64,000 nucleotides of DNA, taken from the NCBI GenBank assembly GCA_964017235.1, contig OZ024931.1, forward strand, positions 94,521,721 to 94,585,720. The letters run 5' to 3'. Below the pieces are notes generated by a model, which worked only from the letters and a program-made list of their open reading frames with translations, ran no database searches and was not told the origin of the DNA. Position 1 is the first letter of the stretch. The number at the start of each line of letters is the position of its first letter. Below, piece by piece: positions 22,467-33,244 of this stretch. Origin of the DNA: Sabellastarte sp. h YS-2021. Taxonomy: Eukaryota; Annelida; Polychaeta; Sabellida; Sabellidae. Both the position numbers and the translations under genes were made by a program.

Positions 22467-23845
22467 GTTTGCATGTTATATTCCTGTGTATTTGTTACAT
22501 GCTGACCTGTCTTGCATTACTCTTTTGACTTTTGTGAACAAAATTAACTTCTGATCAATATGAAGTAACCTGTTGGCGAGCTTGCATGACTGAAGCAGCA
22601 TGTGTAAAGTCTTTACTGGTGTCTGTTGGCCAGTCTGATTCTGTGTGCTTGGTGTACAAAGGCCTGTTGTACTTGGGTTGTGGTACTTGACATGTGTCTG
22701 CTTATTGCCACAGGTACTCCTCTCTGTACGAGTAAGTATCCACACACTTCACACACTCTTCACTGCCACTGTTTTCTCCTTGTGTGTCCACTAGACACAG
22801 CTCGCCATCTTTAAACATTGGAAAAATTGGAATGGTTTTATTTTGATGAAAACTAGGGCTGGAACTATGGGAGAAAAAAACAGGCTTGGCTTTCATTTGA
22901 CTGGAAAAGCCTGAATGTAGTTGTCTGTGTTTCAGTAGTAACCATCTAGATGTGCCAGTAAAGAAAGTATATGCGTCTTGTTTCTCTTACAAATTTATCC
23001 TAAAATCAAAATATCTTTGAAAATAGACACATTGCATGAAAAATTAATTCAAAGTGTTCAAATTGGGCTGAATGCTACCCAAGTAACTCATGTATTCAAC
23101 TATTTTTTATTGGTTTTAGACTACTCAGTTCACTAGTGTATGCTCTTGTTTTTGAACAAAGTCACAAGATTTTCAGGTAACCTATCACAGTCTCAGTGAA
23201 AACATACTAGCATTTCTTTCTTAAGAAGATTCACTGGCATTGAACAATACTTGTTCATTATCAATAAACTGATGCCTCTGTTTTAAGCCTGTTCCCAAAA
23301 CTTGGCAGACATTCATCTATTGTTACACAAACCTTTACATGACCTTTTCTCCGGTGGCAGTGATCTGTGTCAGTACTTACACAAAGTAGCGATCAGTGAT
23401 ATCATAGATTTGATCCATTTGTTTGAAGTGTGTTGTGGATTTTGCAGTGGTAAGTCACAGTAATTGATGTACACCAAAATGTCTTCATTAATTTGCTCTG
23501 TCACTGTGTTACTAGACTTCTTTGAATAACATTTATTTTTTCTCAACTGGAATAATTCTGTCACATTATGATTCAATGTATGATTTATCATTCTAAAGGG
23601 TAATGCTACTAACTGTTAAACTTAGACATTAATGAAAAGGTATGGCACCCTTGCAGGTCAGATGTTAATTAGCAATATTCTGTAAAAGGTCAACTAATAT
23701 CTGAAAAATAATAACAAATTTTCATACAACTTTGTTTTTTTTTTCTGAAAAAATAATAACAAATATTCATACAGCTTTGTTTTATCTAGAAACTCTGCAG
23801 TTATCATTTTACTCTGTATATTTGCATGGCAGTTGGAGAATGATC
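22467..23845 (+). other. Single-copy-looking intron 9 sequence
   Basis: No transposon signature. It contains the 18-nt microexon candidate at 22714-22731 and a short tandem duplication of ~47 bp at ~23700-23785 (CTGAAAAAATAATAACAAAT..TTCATACA.CTTTGTTTT twice). Confidence 0.5.
22714..22731 (+). other. Candidate 18-nt microexon for the myosin tailpiece
   Basis: Acceptor CTTATTGCCACAG and a near-consensus donor GTAAGTATC bound 18 nt. Spliced between exons 9 and 10 it inserts Tyr-Ser-Ser-Leu-Tyr-Glu, keeping the reading frame exactly. SSLYE resembles the SSRLRE start of exon 10. A phosphorylatable Tyr/Ser hexapeptide at the helix/tail boundary would be a plausible regulated insert. Confidence 0.45.
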
Positions 23846-24298
23846 AACTTAACTAGTGATTTCAATGGGTGTATGAATATCTGGGTATCTGATCGTCGAA
23901 TATCTACCCGATTCTAAATCACTTGCTGAGTACCCACCCCCATCTAAGGTTTTTGAAATAACAATAAACTTTAATGTTTTTTAATATTTTTTTTTGGCAT
24001 TTTCAGCATACCATTCCATACAAATGGAGTCACATGACCTAAGAGAAGATGAAGCAATAATCGAGTGTAGTTTCTCAATTACAACCTAGTTTATTTGTGA
24101 GGTGCTTTAAATATCTAGATCTCTGCAAAATTATAAAATACTGAGTAAATCAATTGTAATTTTAAAAATGTATTCTAAACATGTAGCCATTATATATTTG
24201 GAATTTCAATGGATATTTTAACATACTGACGATTTCCAAAGGGGTCCTGCATTGACAATGCATTAACAACTGTGTTTTGAATGTACAGAAGTCTTTTT

Positions 24299-27200
24299 TA
24301 TGTCAGCTGACTTGTCAGTCAGCTGACATTATGTCATCACTCTGCGGCGTGGGCGTCCGCGTGAACAACTTCTTCTCCAAAACTACAAGGCCTAGAGACA
24401 TGCTGTTTTTTTTAAAAGATACCTTATCTATCGAGGATGAAAAATTGTTCAAGGCATGCAATTTTGTCTGTTAGTCTGTTTGCTAGAGACATTACAAGGG
24501 GGGTACCCCCACCAAAAGTGTGAAAATTTCAACTTTTTATCACAATTTTCTCAGTGACTATTGCAGCGATTTCTCTCATATCTTGCATATATGTACTAGG
24601 CCAGAGGTAGATTCTCTTGTGTGAGTATGAGACCTGGATCTGTCTTACTTTTTTTTTAATAATTTTTTTTAATAATTTTTAATGGATTAAAATACATGAA
24701 ATCATGCACTAAATCACTTATAACTTCAAAAGTGTTGCATTTACAGCATTTTGTGAAAATATGTTGTTCAGCTACTTTTTTCATAGCTACAATATGGTGA
24801 GTAAGTTGGGTGTCTGTCTCAATAGCTAAGTGAGTAATAGCTACTTTTGGGCTTTTCAGTAACTTCCATTATGAGTAAAATCACTTGTAACTTAAAAACT
24901 ATTGCATTTAGAGAATTTCGTATAAATATGTTATTCAGCTACTTTTGGGCCAGCTATAACATAGTGAAATTTCAGACCTGTAGCTCATGGCATAGCTGAG
25001 TAATAGCTACTTTTAGGTTATCACTGTTGAGTAAATCGCTTATAACTTGAAAACTATTGCATTTAGAGAATTTCGTATAAATATGTTATTCAGCTACTTT
25101 TGGGTCAGCTATAACATAGTAAAATTTCAGACCAGTAGCTCATGGCATAGCTGAGTAATAGCTACTTTTAGGTTATCACTGTTGAGTAAATCACTTATAA
25201 CTTGAAAAGTGTTGCATTTAGAGCATCTTGTTAAAATATGTTATTCAGCTACTTTTTTCATAGCTACAATATGGTGAGTAAGTTGGGTGTCTGTCTCAAT
25301 AGCTAAGTGAGTAATAGCTACTTTTGGGCTTTTCAGTAACTTCCATCATGAGTAAAATCACTTGTAACTTAAAAACTATTGCATTTAGAGAATTTTGTAT
25401 AAATATGTTATTCAGCTACTTTTGGGCCAGCTATAACATTATAAAATTTCAGACCTGTAGCTCATGGCATAGCTGAGTAATAGCTACTTTTAGGTTATCA
25501 CTGTTGAGTAAATCACTTATAACTTAAAAACTATTGCATTTAGAGTATTTTGTTTCATATGTTATTCACCTATTTTGGGGTCAGCTATAACATAGTGAAG
25601 TTTCAGACCTGTGGCTCATTTCATAGCTGAGTAATAGCTACTTTGAGGTTCTCACTATTGAGTAAATCAGTTATAATTGGAAAACTATTGCATTTACAGA
25701 AATTTGTGCAAATATGTTATTCAGCTACTTTTGGGTCAGCTATAACATAGTGAAATTATAGACCCATAGCTCATGGCACAACTGAGCAATAGCTATTCTC
25801 AGGTACTGACTGTTGAGTAAATCAGCTATAACTTGAAAAATATTGCATTTGGAGTATTTTGTTAAAATATATTGTTCACCTACTTTTGGGTCAGCTATAA
25901 CATAGTGAAATTACAGACCTATAGGTCATGGCATAGCGGAGCAATAGCTATTTTCAGGTTCTCACTATTGAGTAAATCAGTTGTAGCTTGAAAACTATTG
26001 CATTTACAGTAGTTTGCTTAAATATGTTGTTCACCTACTTTTGGGTTAGCTATAACATAGTAAAATTTCAGACATGTAGCTCATTGCATAGCTGAGTAAT
26101 AGTTCCTTTGAGGTTCTCACTGTTGAGTAAATCAGTTGTAACTTGAAAACTATTACATTTAGAGTAATTTGTTAAATATGTTATTCACAGAATTTTTGGT
26201 CAGCTATAACATGGTGAAATTGCAGACCTCTATGTCATGGCATAGCTGAGCAATAGTTACTTTCAGGTTCTCACTGTTGAGTAAATCATTGTATCCACTG
26301 GATAGCCGCAGTGTGTAGAGAGAGATTTCACCATTACTGCTCTGATGAAAAAAATATTATAGCTAGCTTTCTTAAGTTTGCAGTATATATTAATAACCAT
26401 AAAATGTTGTCTGGGAATATTTTTGGCCTCATTTTGAGAAACAAGATGGCCGCCACAGGTGTTTTTTGTCAGTCATGAAAAGTGCTTATATCTCCCTTAT
26501 TATTGATCCTAGAGGTTTGGGATGATAAACCAACCTGTAGGAAATCATGGGGTGGGAATCTTTTGGTGTGGTCAGATTTGACCTTCAATGACCCCTCCTT
26601 CAAGGTCAAACAAGGATAGCCAAACTTAAAAGTGCGTATAACTCGCTTATTATTGGTCCCAGAGGTTTGGGATGGTAAACAGACAGGAAATCATGGGCTG
26701 TGAATCTGTTGATATGGTCCGATTTGACCTTGGAACCCTCCTTCAAGGTCAAATGAGGATAGCGAAAATTGAAAGTGCCTACAACTCGCTTATTATTGGT
26801 GACAGAGATTTGGGATGGTTTTTGGGATGGTAAACCATCCCATAGGAAATCATTGGCTCGGAATCTTTTGGTATGGTCAGATTTGACCTTTGGACCCCTC
26901 CTTCAAGGTCAAATGAGGACAGCCAAGCTTAAAAGTGCTTTTAACTCATTTATAATTGGTCCTAGAGGTTTGGAATAGTAAACCATAGGAAATCATGGGC
27001 TGGGGATGTATTTGTGTGGTTAGATTTGACCTTGGACCCCTTCTTCAAGGTCGAACGAGGATATTGCATTTGTAGTATTTCTTTAAATATGTTTTAACCT
27101 ACTTTTTTACACTTAAACAATTACCTTGTTATTTTCCTTCATAATACCATTTACAGGGCACAACTTTTTTATCCTTTTCTTCTGTCAGCTTCGGAATTTC

Positions 27201-27344
27201 TTTCGAACTTGCTGTTCAGTTACCATTTACTGTATTTCTGTATAGCCCTTTTCCTGATAATTATTCTGTCCTCTAATCACCTTCACAAATTAAAAACACT
27301 CAGTCAGCTGACACAGTGCCCGTTCACAGGCACTCTCCTCTTGT
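24299..27344 (+). mobile_element. Helentron-like element X1 with two internal tandem arrays
   Basis: The 5' end ATGTCAGCTGACTTGTCAGTC is followed by a G+C-rich GCGGCGTGGGCG segment. Next come about ten ~158-bp monomers (~24700-26290), then ~146-bp monomers (~26460-27060), then a right arm. The 3' end is CAGTCAGCTGACAC plus hairpin AGTGCCCGT-TC-ACAGGCACT (27315-27334) and CTCCTCTTGT. It lies between T runs (CTTTTTT/TTTTTAT), as expected for TT insertion. There are no ORFs, so it is non-autonomous. The 158-bp unit and the layout recall the pearl/HINE elements described in bivalves, but homology to them was not tested. Confidence 0.7.
27315..27334 (+). repeat. X1 terminal hairpin
   Basis: 9-bp stem AGTGCCCGT / ACAGGCACT (one mismatch) with a 2-nt loop, 10 nt before the inferred 3' end. 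It is perfect in copies X2 (47655-47674) and X3 (63340-63359). Confidence 0.8.
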
Positions 27345-27626
27345 TTTTATTTCTTCCATATCCTATTATTTTGAATACGCAGACGGGTGAGGCAAAAAAT
27401 AATATACTAATATACAGAGTTACTGTGTTATTCGTTAAATAAAAAAGGTGGCAGATAAGAAACAAAGCAAATGATTGGATCGCGTGATTGGGGAGTTTTA
27501 AGGTTGTAAATTTGGATATTTTTGTAGCATCACTTATCTTCATCCATCAGCGAGAGTACCCGAGTACCCATCCGTTGAAATCACTACCCACCCTCTCCCA
27601 TGAAAATTGGGATATTGAGAATACTA

Positions 27627-28664
27627 ACTTAATCCATTTATAAGCGTGAAATGGAATGAATGTTTATTTTTTTTCATTTGTTGTTTGTGGTTTCTGATGT
27701 GTGTTGTGACTTGTGTGGATGTACTCACTTATTTACCTTTCACCTTTGGCTCCATTAAGTAAGCTGAAGTGTCAGCATATGAATGAATCAGTGTTGTGGT
27801 AATGATTGTAGATATGTATAATTTAGACGTTTCCACACAACCCCAGTGGTTAACAGTTCAGTAGAAGGCAGTGCTGTACTCTTTGTAGAGATGTGTATTT
27901 AAATGTGTCTTGTACTGAAAACCTGACTTAACTCAAATCTAAAAATATGTTAAACAGAAAGATGGTTAACATAGTGTTAGACTTGCTCCAAGTCTTTGTA
28001 TTTCTTATTCCACAAAATCTGCCATACATGGAATCATTATGAATCCACCAGATGAGTGGGGAACCTACTGTCTGATGAACATTTGTCAGCACCAAATTCT
28101 GGAAAAAAAGTCATTCAGGCATCATATAATACCTGAGACAAAATGGCCCTGAGGAAAGTCTAACATACTCTGTGTCTTTGATATTAATACTGGACCAATT
28201 TGACTGTAACCCTATTTGCTTAAATAAGTTGAAATTGTATTGACCAGAAAGTGATATAAAAAATATTGTCTGTAATATTATTGCGGAAGAAGTGGTATAG
28301 GTGAATGAAGGATGATTCTACACTGTAATGAAACCATAATTTCTTACAAATGTAAAAGATTTTACAAGCATGGTGGCACCGGTGTTGTAGAGTAAGAAAT
28401 CTAAAATTCGCCGCCTCTAAAACCCTAGTTAATTTTATAAAGAAAATGATGTTTTTGTCTAAAAATTGGTATTTTTCAGTTCCAAAAGCCATAATTTACT
28501 ATACATTCAACAAATTTCACCACAATTCATTTATTTTATTAGTATTTTCACATGTGGCGAATTTCAGATATATGGCGAATTTTAGATTTCTTACTCTACC
28601 ATTATTAAGTTTGCTCCTGTGATTGACTTTGCTCTATAAGTTTTGTGTATTCCTTTTGATGCAG
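27627..28664 (+). other. Single-copy-looking end of intron 9
   Basis: AT-rich intron sequence leading to the branch/acceptor region of the last myosin exon (TTTTGATGCAG at 28664). No repeats shared with the rest of the window were noticed, except a local pair of similar GTGGCGAATTTCAGAT / ATGGCGAATTTTAGATTTC segments near 28555-28595. Confidence 0.5.
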
Positions 28665-28803
28665 GTCATCGCGGCTTCGTGAGAGTTACTTGCCGAGGTC
28701 TTTGCGCGGCAGCAGTCTGATGTCATCTGCAGCCAGTGATGACGGATCAGTGGAGGAAGGAGGTGATGCACAGGACGAAACTGTAGAGCAGACCCACGAC
28801 TAG
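28665..28803 (+). CDS. MYH10: Myosin II heavy chain, last exon (non-helical tailpiece)
   Basis: Acceptor GATGCAG; the first G completes the split Arg codon, then 45 codons and TAG at 28801. It encodes SSRLRESYLPRSLRGSS and an acidic end, DDGSVEEGGDAQDETVEQTHD. In vertebrate NMII the tailpiece carries CK2 and PKC phosphosites that control filament turnover. Here Ser in SVEE fits the CK2 pattern S-x-x-E/D, and the RSLRGSS stretch is a basic-Ser motif; both are inferences. The frame joins exon 9 exactly, so the message is intact through this end. Confidence 0.94.
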
Positions 28804-30870
28804 CCCGCTCATTGTGATATCATCCCCCTCATGCAATACACAACTACAGTAGACTAAAATACCCTTTTTAATACAATTGTTGAGTCAATGTGGCTTTGTT
28901 CAGGTGATTTATTGTTGCAGATGTTCCTTGTCTCAATGACTTGTTATTCAGACTGAAACAATTCTGTTGCTCATTCTCCAGTACTTTAAGGTATTATTTT
29001 GTGTAGGTGATGGTCAAATTGGACATATAAGAAAAAAACATGCAACTAATTGTTGGCAAAGGATGTAGTGTTTATAGGTAGTTGTGTGTAGATTTACTCT
29101 GTAACTAGTGGTGGCTGTCAGATGGCAGCTGGGAGTGCAATCATTCCAGTGTGTGATGTGTTCCCCAGTAAGACGTGTAGAGATGTAGTGCTTGCTGTGT
29201 GAAGACTCTCGGCCTCAATATCACACCAATACATCGTGTTAACAAGCTGGTAACAACTCCTTGTATATCTTTCCTGTACATTTATGATAATATCCAGTCA
29301 GTATCTAACTTGTGTGCTAAATGGCTTGTATAATTGCTTTACATATGGGGTTTAGTGCTAGTGTTGTAAAGCTATACATGAATTTGTTTTTGTATACTGT
29401 TACCTGTATTACCAAAGTAATTGTGAAAAAATCAACCCCACAAAGCAAAGTTAAGTATCAACCAAAGCGTGCAGATTTTGTATTTTATATGAATATTCCA
29501 ATATACAGTTTTGTCATAGAAAGTCCCGAAGTCACAAAAAGTGGCTGCAGTAAGGGATGTAGGCTAGTGCTTAAAGTGCATTCACAAAATTAACTCTATT
29601 TTGTGTTTACATATTCATTTAGGAATATATATTAAATCTCTTGAAATAGTTTGCAGATGTTTTGCTTGGGGCATTTCCTTATTTCAGTATTCAGAACTGA
29701 TATATCACATGTTATTGGCTTACCATACAAGCTTGCAGTGTAGTCCAAATAACAATGCATTTCATAGGCAGGTGTTGAACACTTTTGTTCTTTTGATAAA
29801 TGCTTCTGTGGTGTTATGTAGTGTTTCCAAAGTACTTCCAAAACTTATTCTTCTGTATTATCTTTCAATTGTAAATATTGTCAGGTTATTTTTGTTTAAA
29901 GATGCTTGAGATTGTATTTAGTATAAATTCTAAATGTATCTAAGCAGGAGATGGTCAGTGATCCTCTGGACTGGTGGTATCTGGTGCTTGTAAGACTGAG
30001 AGCATGAAAAACTGCATTTAATCAAATGGTTCTCAGAGGCAATGAAGTTTTCAAGACTAAATCATGTTCTGTTACATGCCAAATTAAATCCCATAAATAT
30101 TTAGGTTGTTAGAATTAAATTGACTTAATGAGCATAATACCCGTTTTCAGAATGCCCTCCATTGCAGTGTTACAGCAATTTTTTTAACAAGAAGCGTATA
30201 AAAGTGTTAGAAACATAGAAGCTCTGTGATGCCTTGTCAGAGGTTAGCTACTTTTACTGTTTCAGAATTAATTTGTGTCTTTTTGAAACATTTGTTTTTG
30301 TTTTTTTTTGTATTTAATAGATATATGCAAATATTGCATAAGGTGTTGTAATAACTTAGCTTTATCATCAGTATAGACTTCCATTTTATTTTTTGTTTTG
30401 TATTGCTTGTATGATACATGTTACCTTATGACATAATGATTGTGTTGATATATATGTATTTTTTTGCAAATCAAAATTTGCCTTATCCGCATTTCTCCTG
30501 AGGGACTGCTTCTATGAATCTATGTTCTGTGTAAAATTGCAATCTGTCATGATGCCTCTTGGTGTGTAATGTCCTGAACATTTGCATTGATATTACTGCA
30601 CAGATATTGTGCACTTTTTCTTTTTTGGCTTGGTTTAAAGTCTCTTTTCATGAGGAGGTTTGAGTGGTCTTTATGTCTGACCTTCAGTGTTTATATATTA
30701 GTACAAATGTTTGCACATAAGGTGGCAATTGCTCTGCTTTACATATTCTGTATTCTGTACTTTAAGATGAAACGGGCCCACTGAAGGTTCACATGAGATA
30801 ACATGACCAAACATATGGATATATTCTCATTTACTTGCTAAAAGAAACTAATAAAGTAATATAACATAGT
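28804..30870 (+). other. MYH10: Myosin heavy chain 3'UTR
   Basis: About 2 kb of AT-rich sequence from the stop codon to the first good polyadenylation signal (30850), free of the repeat families seen elsewhere. Open frames here, such as 29321-29593, 29601-29909 and 30587-30784, have no recognisable domain or coding bias and are treated as chance. Repeat sequence resumes at ~30880, consistent with the transcript ending just before. Confidence 0.65.
30850..30855 (+). terminator. MYH10: Probable polyadenylation signal AATAAA
   Basis: Canonical AATAAA in AAACTAATAAAGTAATATAAC, the first good match after the stop codon, followed within ~20-35 nt by T-rich TTTAAGTTTTCTTC. Cleavage near 30870-30880 is inferred. 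Confidence 0.6.
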
Positions 30871-30879
30871 TTAAGTTTT

Positions 30880-31815
30880 CTTCATCACCATGGAGGTCAG
30901 AATTCCCTAAAATAGCATCAGAGATGCTCGTACCCCACAGCCTGGACAAATAATTTTTAACACCATGAGATGTACAAGTAGTGAACCATTATAAAGATTG
31001 GGATATTTTCAGGAGTGTCGGTTATATAAAGGTCCAAATAATGTTTAAGTAGAGAAAGTAACATGTAAGAGAAAGAAAATGTTTGTAAAGATAAAGTATT
31101 ATAATAAGACAGTTCAATAGCAAGATGACATTAATCAGTAAACAAAAAATTAGGAAGTTGTAGAATGTATTAAGTATTAAAACAATTCAATAGCAACATG
31201 ACACTATTAATCAGTAAACTAAAATTATGAAGCTGTAAAATTTATTAATTGGAGAATAGCTGTCAATGGAAATGGCACAATTATGTATAAGTCCATATAT
31301 CTTTGTTATAAGAGAAAGTTGTCTCAATTATGACAGGTGAACACATTTTAGCATAGCCAAAGTAAAAGGTCACACCTACACCCCCTAACCAATGCCCCTA
31401 CCAAGTGTGAACCTTGTACACCTGACAGAATCTAAGAAATAGCCTGGAGACCGCTCCGGTCAAGATTTTAAAACTCGTGCTCCCTACAAGGTCAAATCAA
31501 GGTCACACCATGACATTGCACACATACAACCCCTAACCAATGTCCCTACTAAGTGTCAACTTCCTACACCTTATAGTTTCTGATATATAGCCTCAACAAG
31601 ACTTTATAAGTCAAGATAGACGGAAAGGTCAAATCAACACCACGACGTACACCTACAACCCCCAACCAATGTCCCTACCAATTATCAAGTTCCCACACTT
31701 TACAGTTTCCGAGATACAGGGCAGACAAGATTTTATAGATCAAGGTGATACCATGATGTTACACACCTACACCCTCGAACCAATGTCCCTACCAAGTATT
31801 AACTTGCACTGTCTC
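30880..31815 (+). mobile_element. hAT-like element fragment with ~146-bp array
   Basis: 30900-31250 matches the interior of hAT element H (54400-54640): AAATAGCATCAGAGATGC.CGT.CCCCACAGCCTGG and GGTCCAAATAATG.TTAAGTAGAGAAA. From ~31360 about three units of the same ~146-bp satellite follow (CCAATGTCCCTACCAAGT, AACTTCCTACACCTTA). Both hAT ends are missing; the right side is cut by a DIRS fragment at ~31820. Confidence 0.75.
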
Positions 31816-31819
31816 CCGG

Positions 31820-33235
31820 TCAAATCTGACAAGGTCACCCAACATCATAAGTTGCTATGTACATCTCCCTAGGAACAGCTACCTTATGGAGGCATTGCAT
31901 GAACTTGTGCAAAAGAATGCAGAAGAACCGGTCACAACTCGGAAATCTCTTGGTATTTTACAACAGACTTTTCCTGGTTTCCAAACCCAACAACCGGTGT
32001 AGACCTATCTTGGACCTCAGTACCCTGAATAAATTTCTAAACGCAGAAAATTCCAAATGGAAACACCAGAAACAACAAAGACCTCCCTCCAGACAGGGGT
32101 GCCGGTAACATCCATAGATTTCAAGGATGCCCACGTCCACATTCCCAATCAAACTCTGGCAACAAAGTAACTACATTTTCACATTCAAGGTCAATCCTAT
32201 CTGTTCAAAGCACTCCCATTTGGTCGGTCAACAGCACCCATGCTATTCACGGTGGTAGTGAAGGTCAAACTGATGGCATTACAAAATGGTATAAGAATCC
32301 ACCAGTACATAGACGACTCCTTGGTCACAGCCAGATCCCATTAAACCTGTCACCAGCATACACAAACTCACAAAATCAGAACTGGAGCCCAAGCAAGTCT
32401 TTGACCTCATAGGTTACCAATTCAACCTTAAGGAGGGCAAGGTTAGACCCACCCTGGAGCACTGGCAGACCTTAAATGCAAAGATACATAAACTGCTCTC
32501 CAAACCGACTTGTCTGGTCTGGCAGCTGATGTCCCTGATTGGGTTATGCACAGAAAAACAAATCCACCTTGGTCAACTCCATATGAAACCAATACAGTTG
32601 CACTTAGAAAAACAACTGAAGGGTACTAGAGTCCCTAGAAAATGTGACCCCCATTCCCAGATCACTCCAACCTCACTTACAGTGGTGGTTGCAGGAAGAG
32701 AATGTACTTCAAAGCTAACCATTACACCTCCTTAGTCATACTCTGCAAATCTTTGCAGATGCATCAAAAAAGGGTGGAGTGCTCACTTAGAGGAACACGC
32801 TGTAAGGGGAACCTGGTCCTTTCCAGAAAGTAAGTTACGGATAAACTACCTGAAACTAAAGGCGGTCTGGCCCTAAAAGAGTTCCAAGATCTTTGCTTGG
32901 ACAAGATAATTCTGGTAGTTTCAGACAACAGCACAGTGGTTGCCTATATAAACAAGGAGGGAGGCATGCGGTCAGGCCCCTTGTGTGTCCTGCTATGGAG
33001 AATCCTACCTGGTGTTCTAGGAAATGGGTGACTCTCAAAGCCTGACACATTCCAGGTCAGCTGAATGTGAGACAAGCTATCCAGATTAGGCCATACCATC
33101 TAGACAGAGTGGTCCTTTTTTCCAAACATTATCCACTTGATATGTTCTTGGTGGCACCTGCCTCAAGTAGCCCTGTTTGCAATCAGGTTCAACAACAAAT
33201 GGCCTCATTTTATTGTGTAAAATACCCTTACCTTA
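31820..33235 (+). pseudogene. DIRS-D fragment: RT-RNase H of the A/B family
   Basis: It begins inside RT (complement to copy B at ~39300) and ends in the C-terminal module at LFAIRFNNKWPHF (~33175-33210), without gag, recombinase or terminal repeats. The blocks are FYNRLFLVSKPNN, RPILDLSTLNKFLN, SIDFKDAHVHIP, FKALPFGRSTAPMLFTVV, IHQYIDDSLV (32298-32327; the Asp pair is kept, but the Trp after it is Ser) and the RNase H strand VVSDNSTVVAYINKEGG (~32918). Many stops and frameshifts. Confidence 0.85.
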
Positions 33236-33244
33236 TCCTCACTA

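Larger units (their letters stand above)
23854..27626 (+). mobile_element. hAT-like non-autonomous element G, interrupted by Helentron-like X1
   Basis: The left end TAGTGATTTCAATGGGTGT and the right end (complement TAGTATTCTCAATATCCC, ~27600-27626) match the two ends of the better preserved hAT at 54184-56053. The subterminal GTGATTTCAACGG..GGGTACTCGGGTACTC is at ~27552-27590. Flanks AACTTAAC (23846-23853) and AACTTAAT (from 27626) agree at 7 of 8 bases if one terminal base is lost, fitting the 8-bp duplication of hAT elements. The ~0.7 kb of hAT sequence surrounds a 3.05-kb nested insertion. No transposase remains. Confidence 0.7.

Noticed and set aside
27480-27590. Right end of hAT G placed at the GTGATTTCAACGG motif (27584)
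   Set aside because: The matching motif in hAT H is subterminal; the true end lies ~40 nt outward, where flanking bases also resemble a target duplication.
29321-30784. Several 60-102-codon open frames after the myosin stop codon
   Set aside because: They lie in the AT-rich 3'UTR, have no domain, low-complexity hydrophobic composition and no splice or start context.
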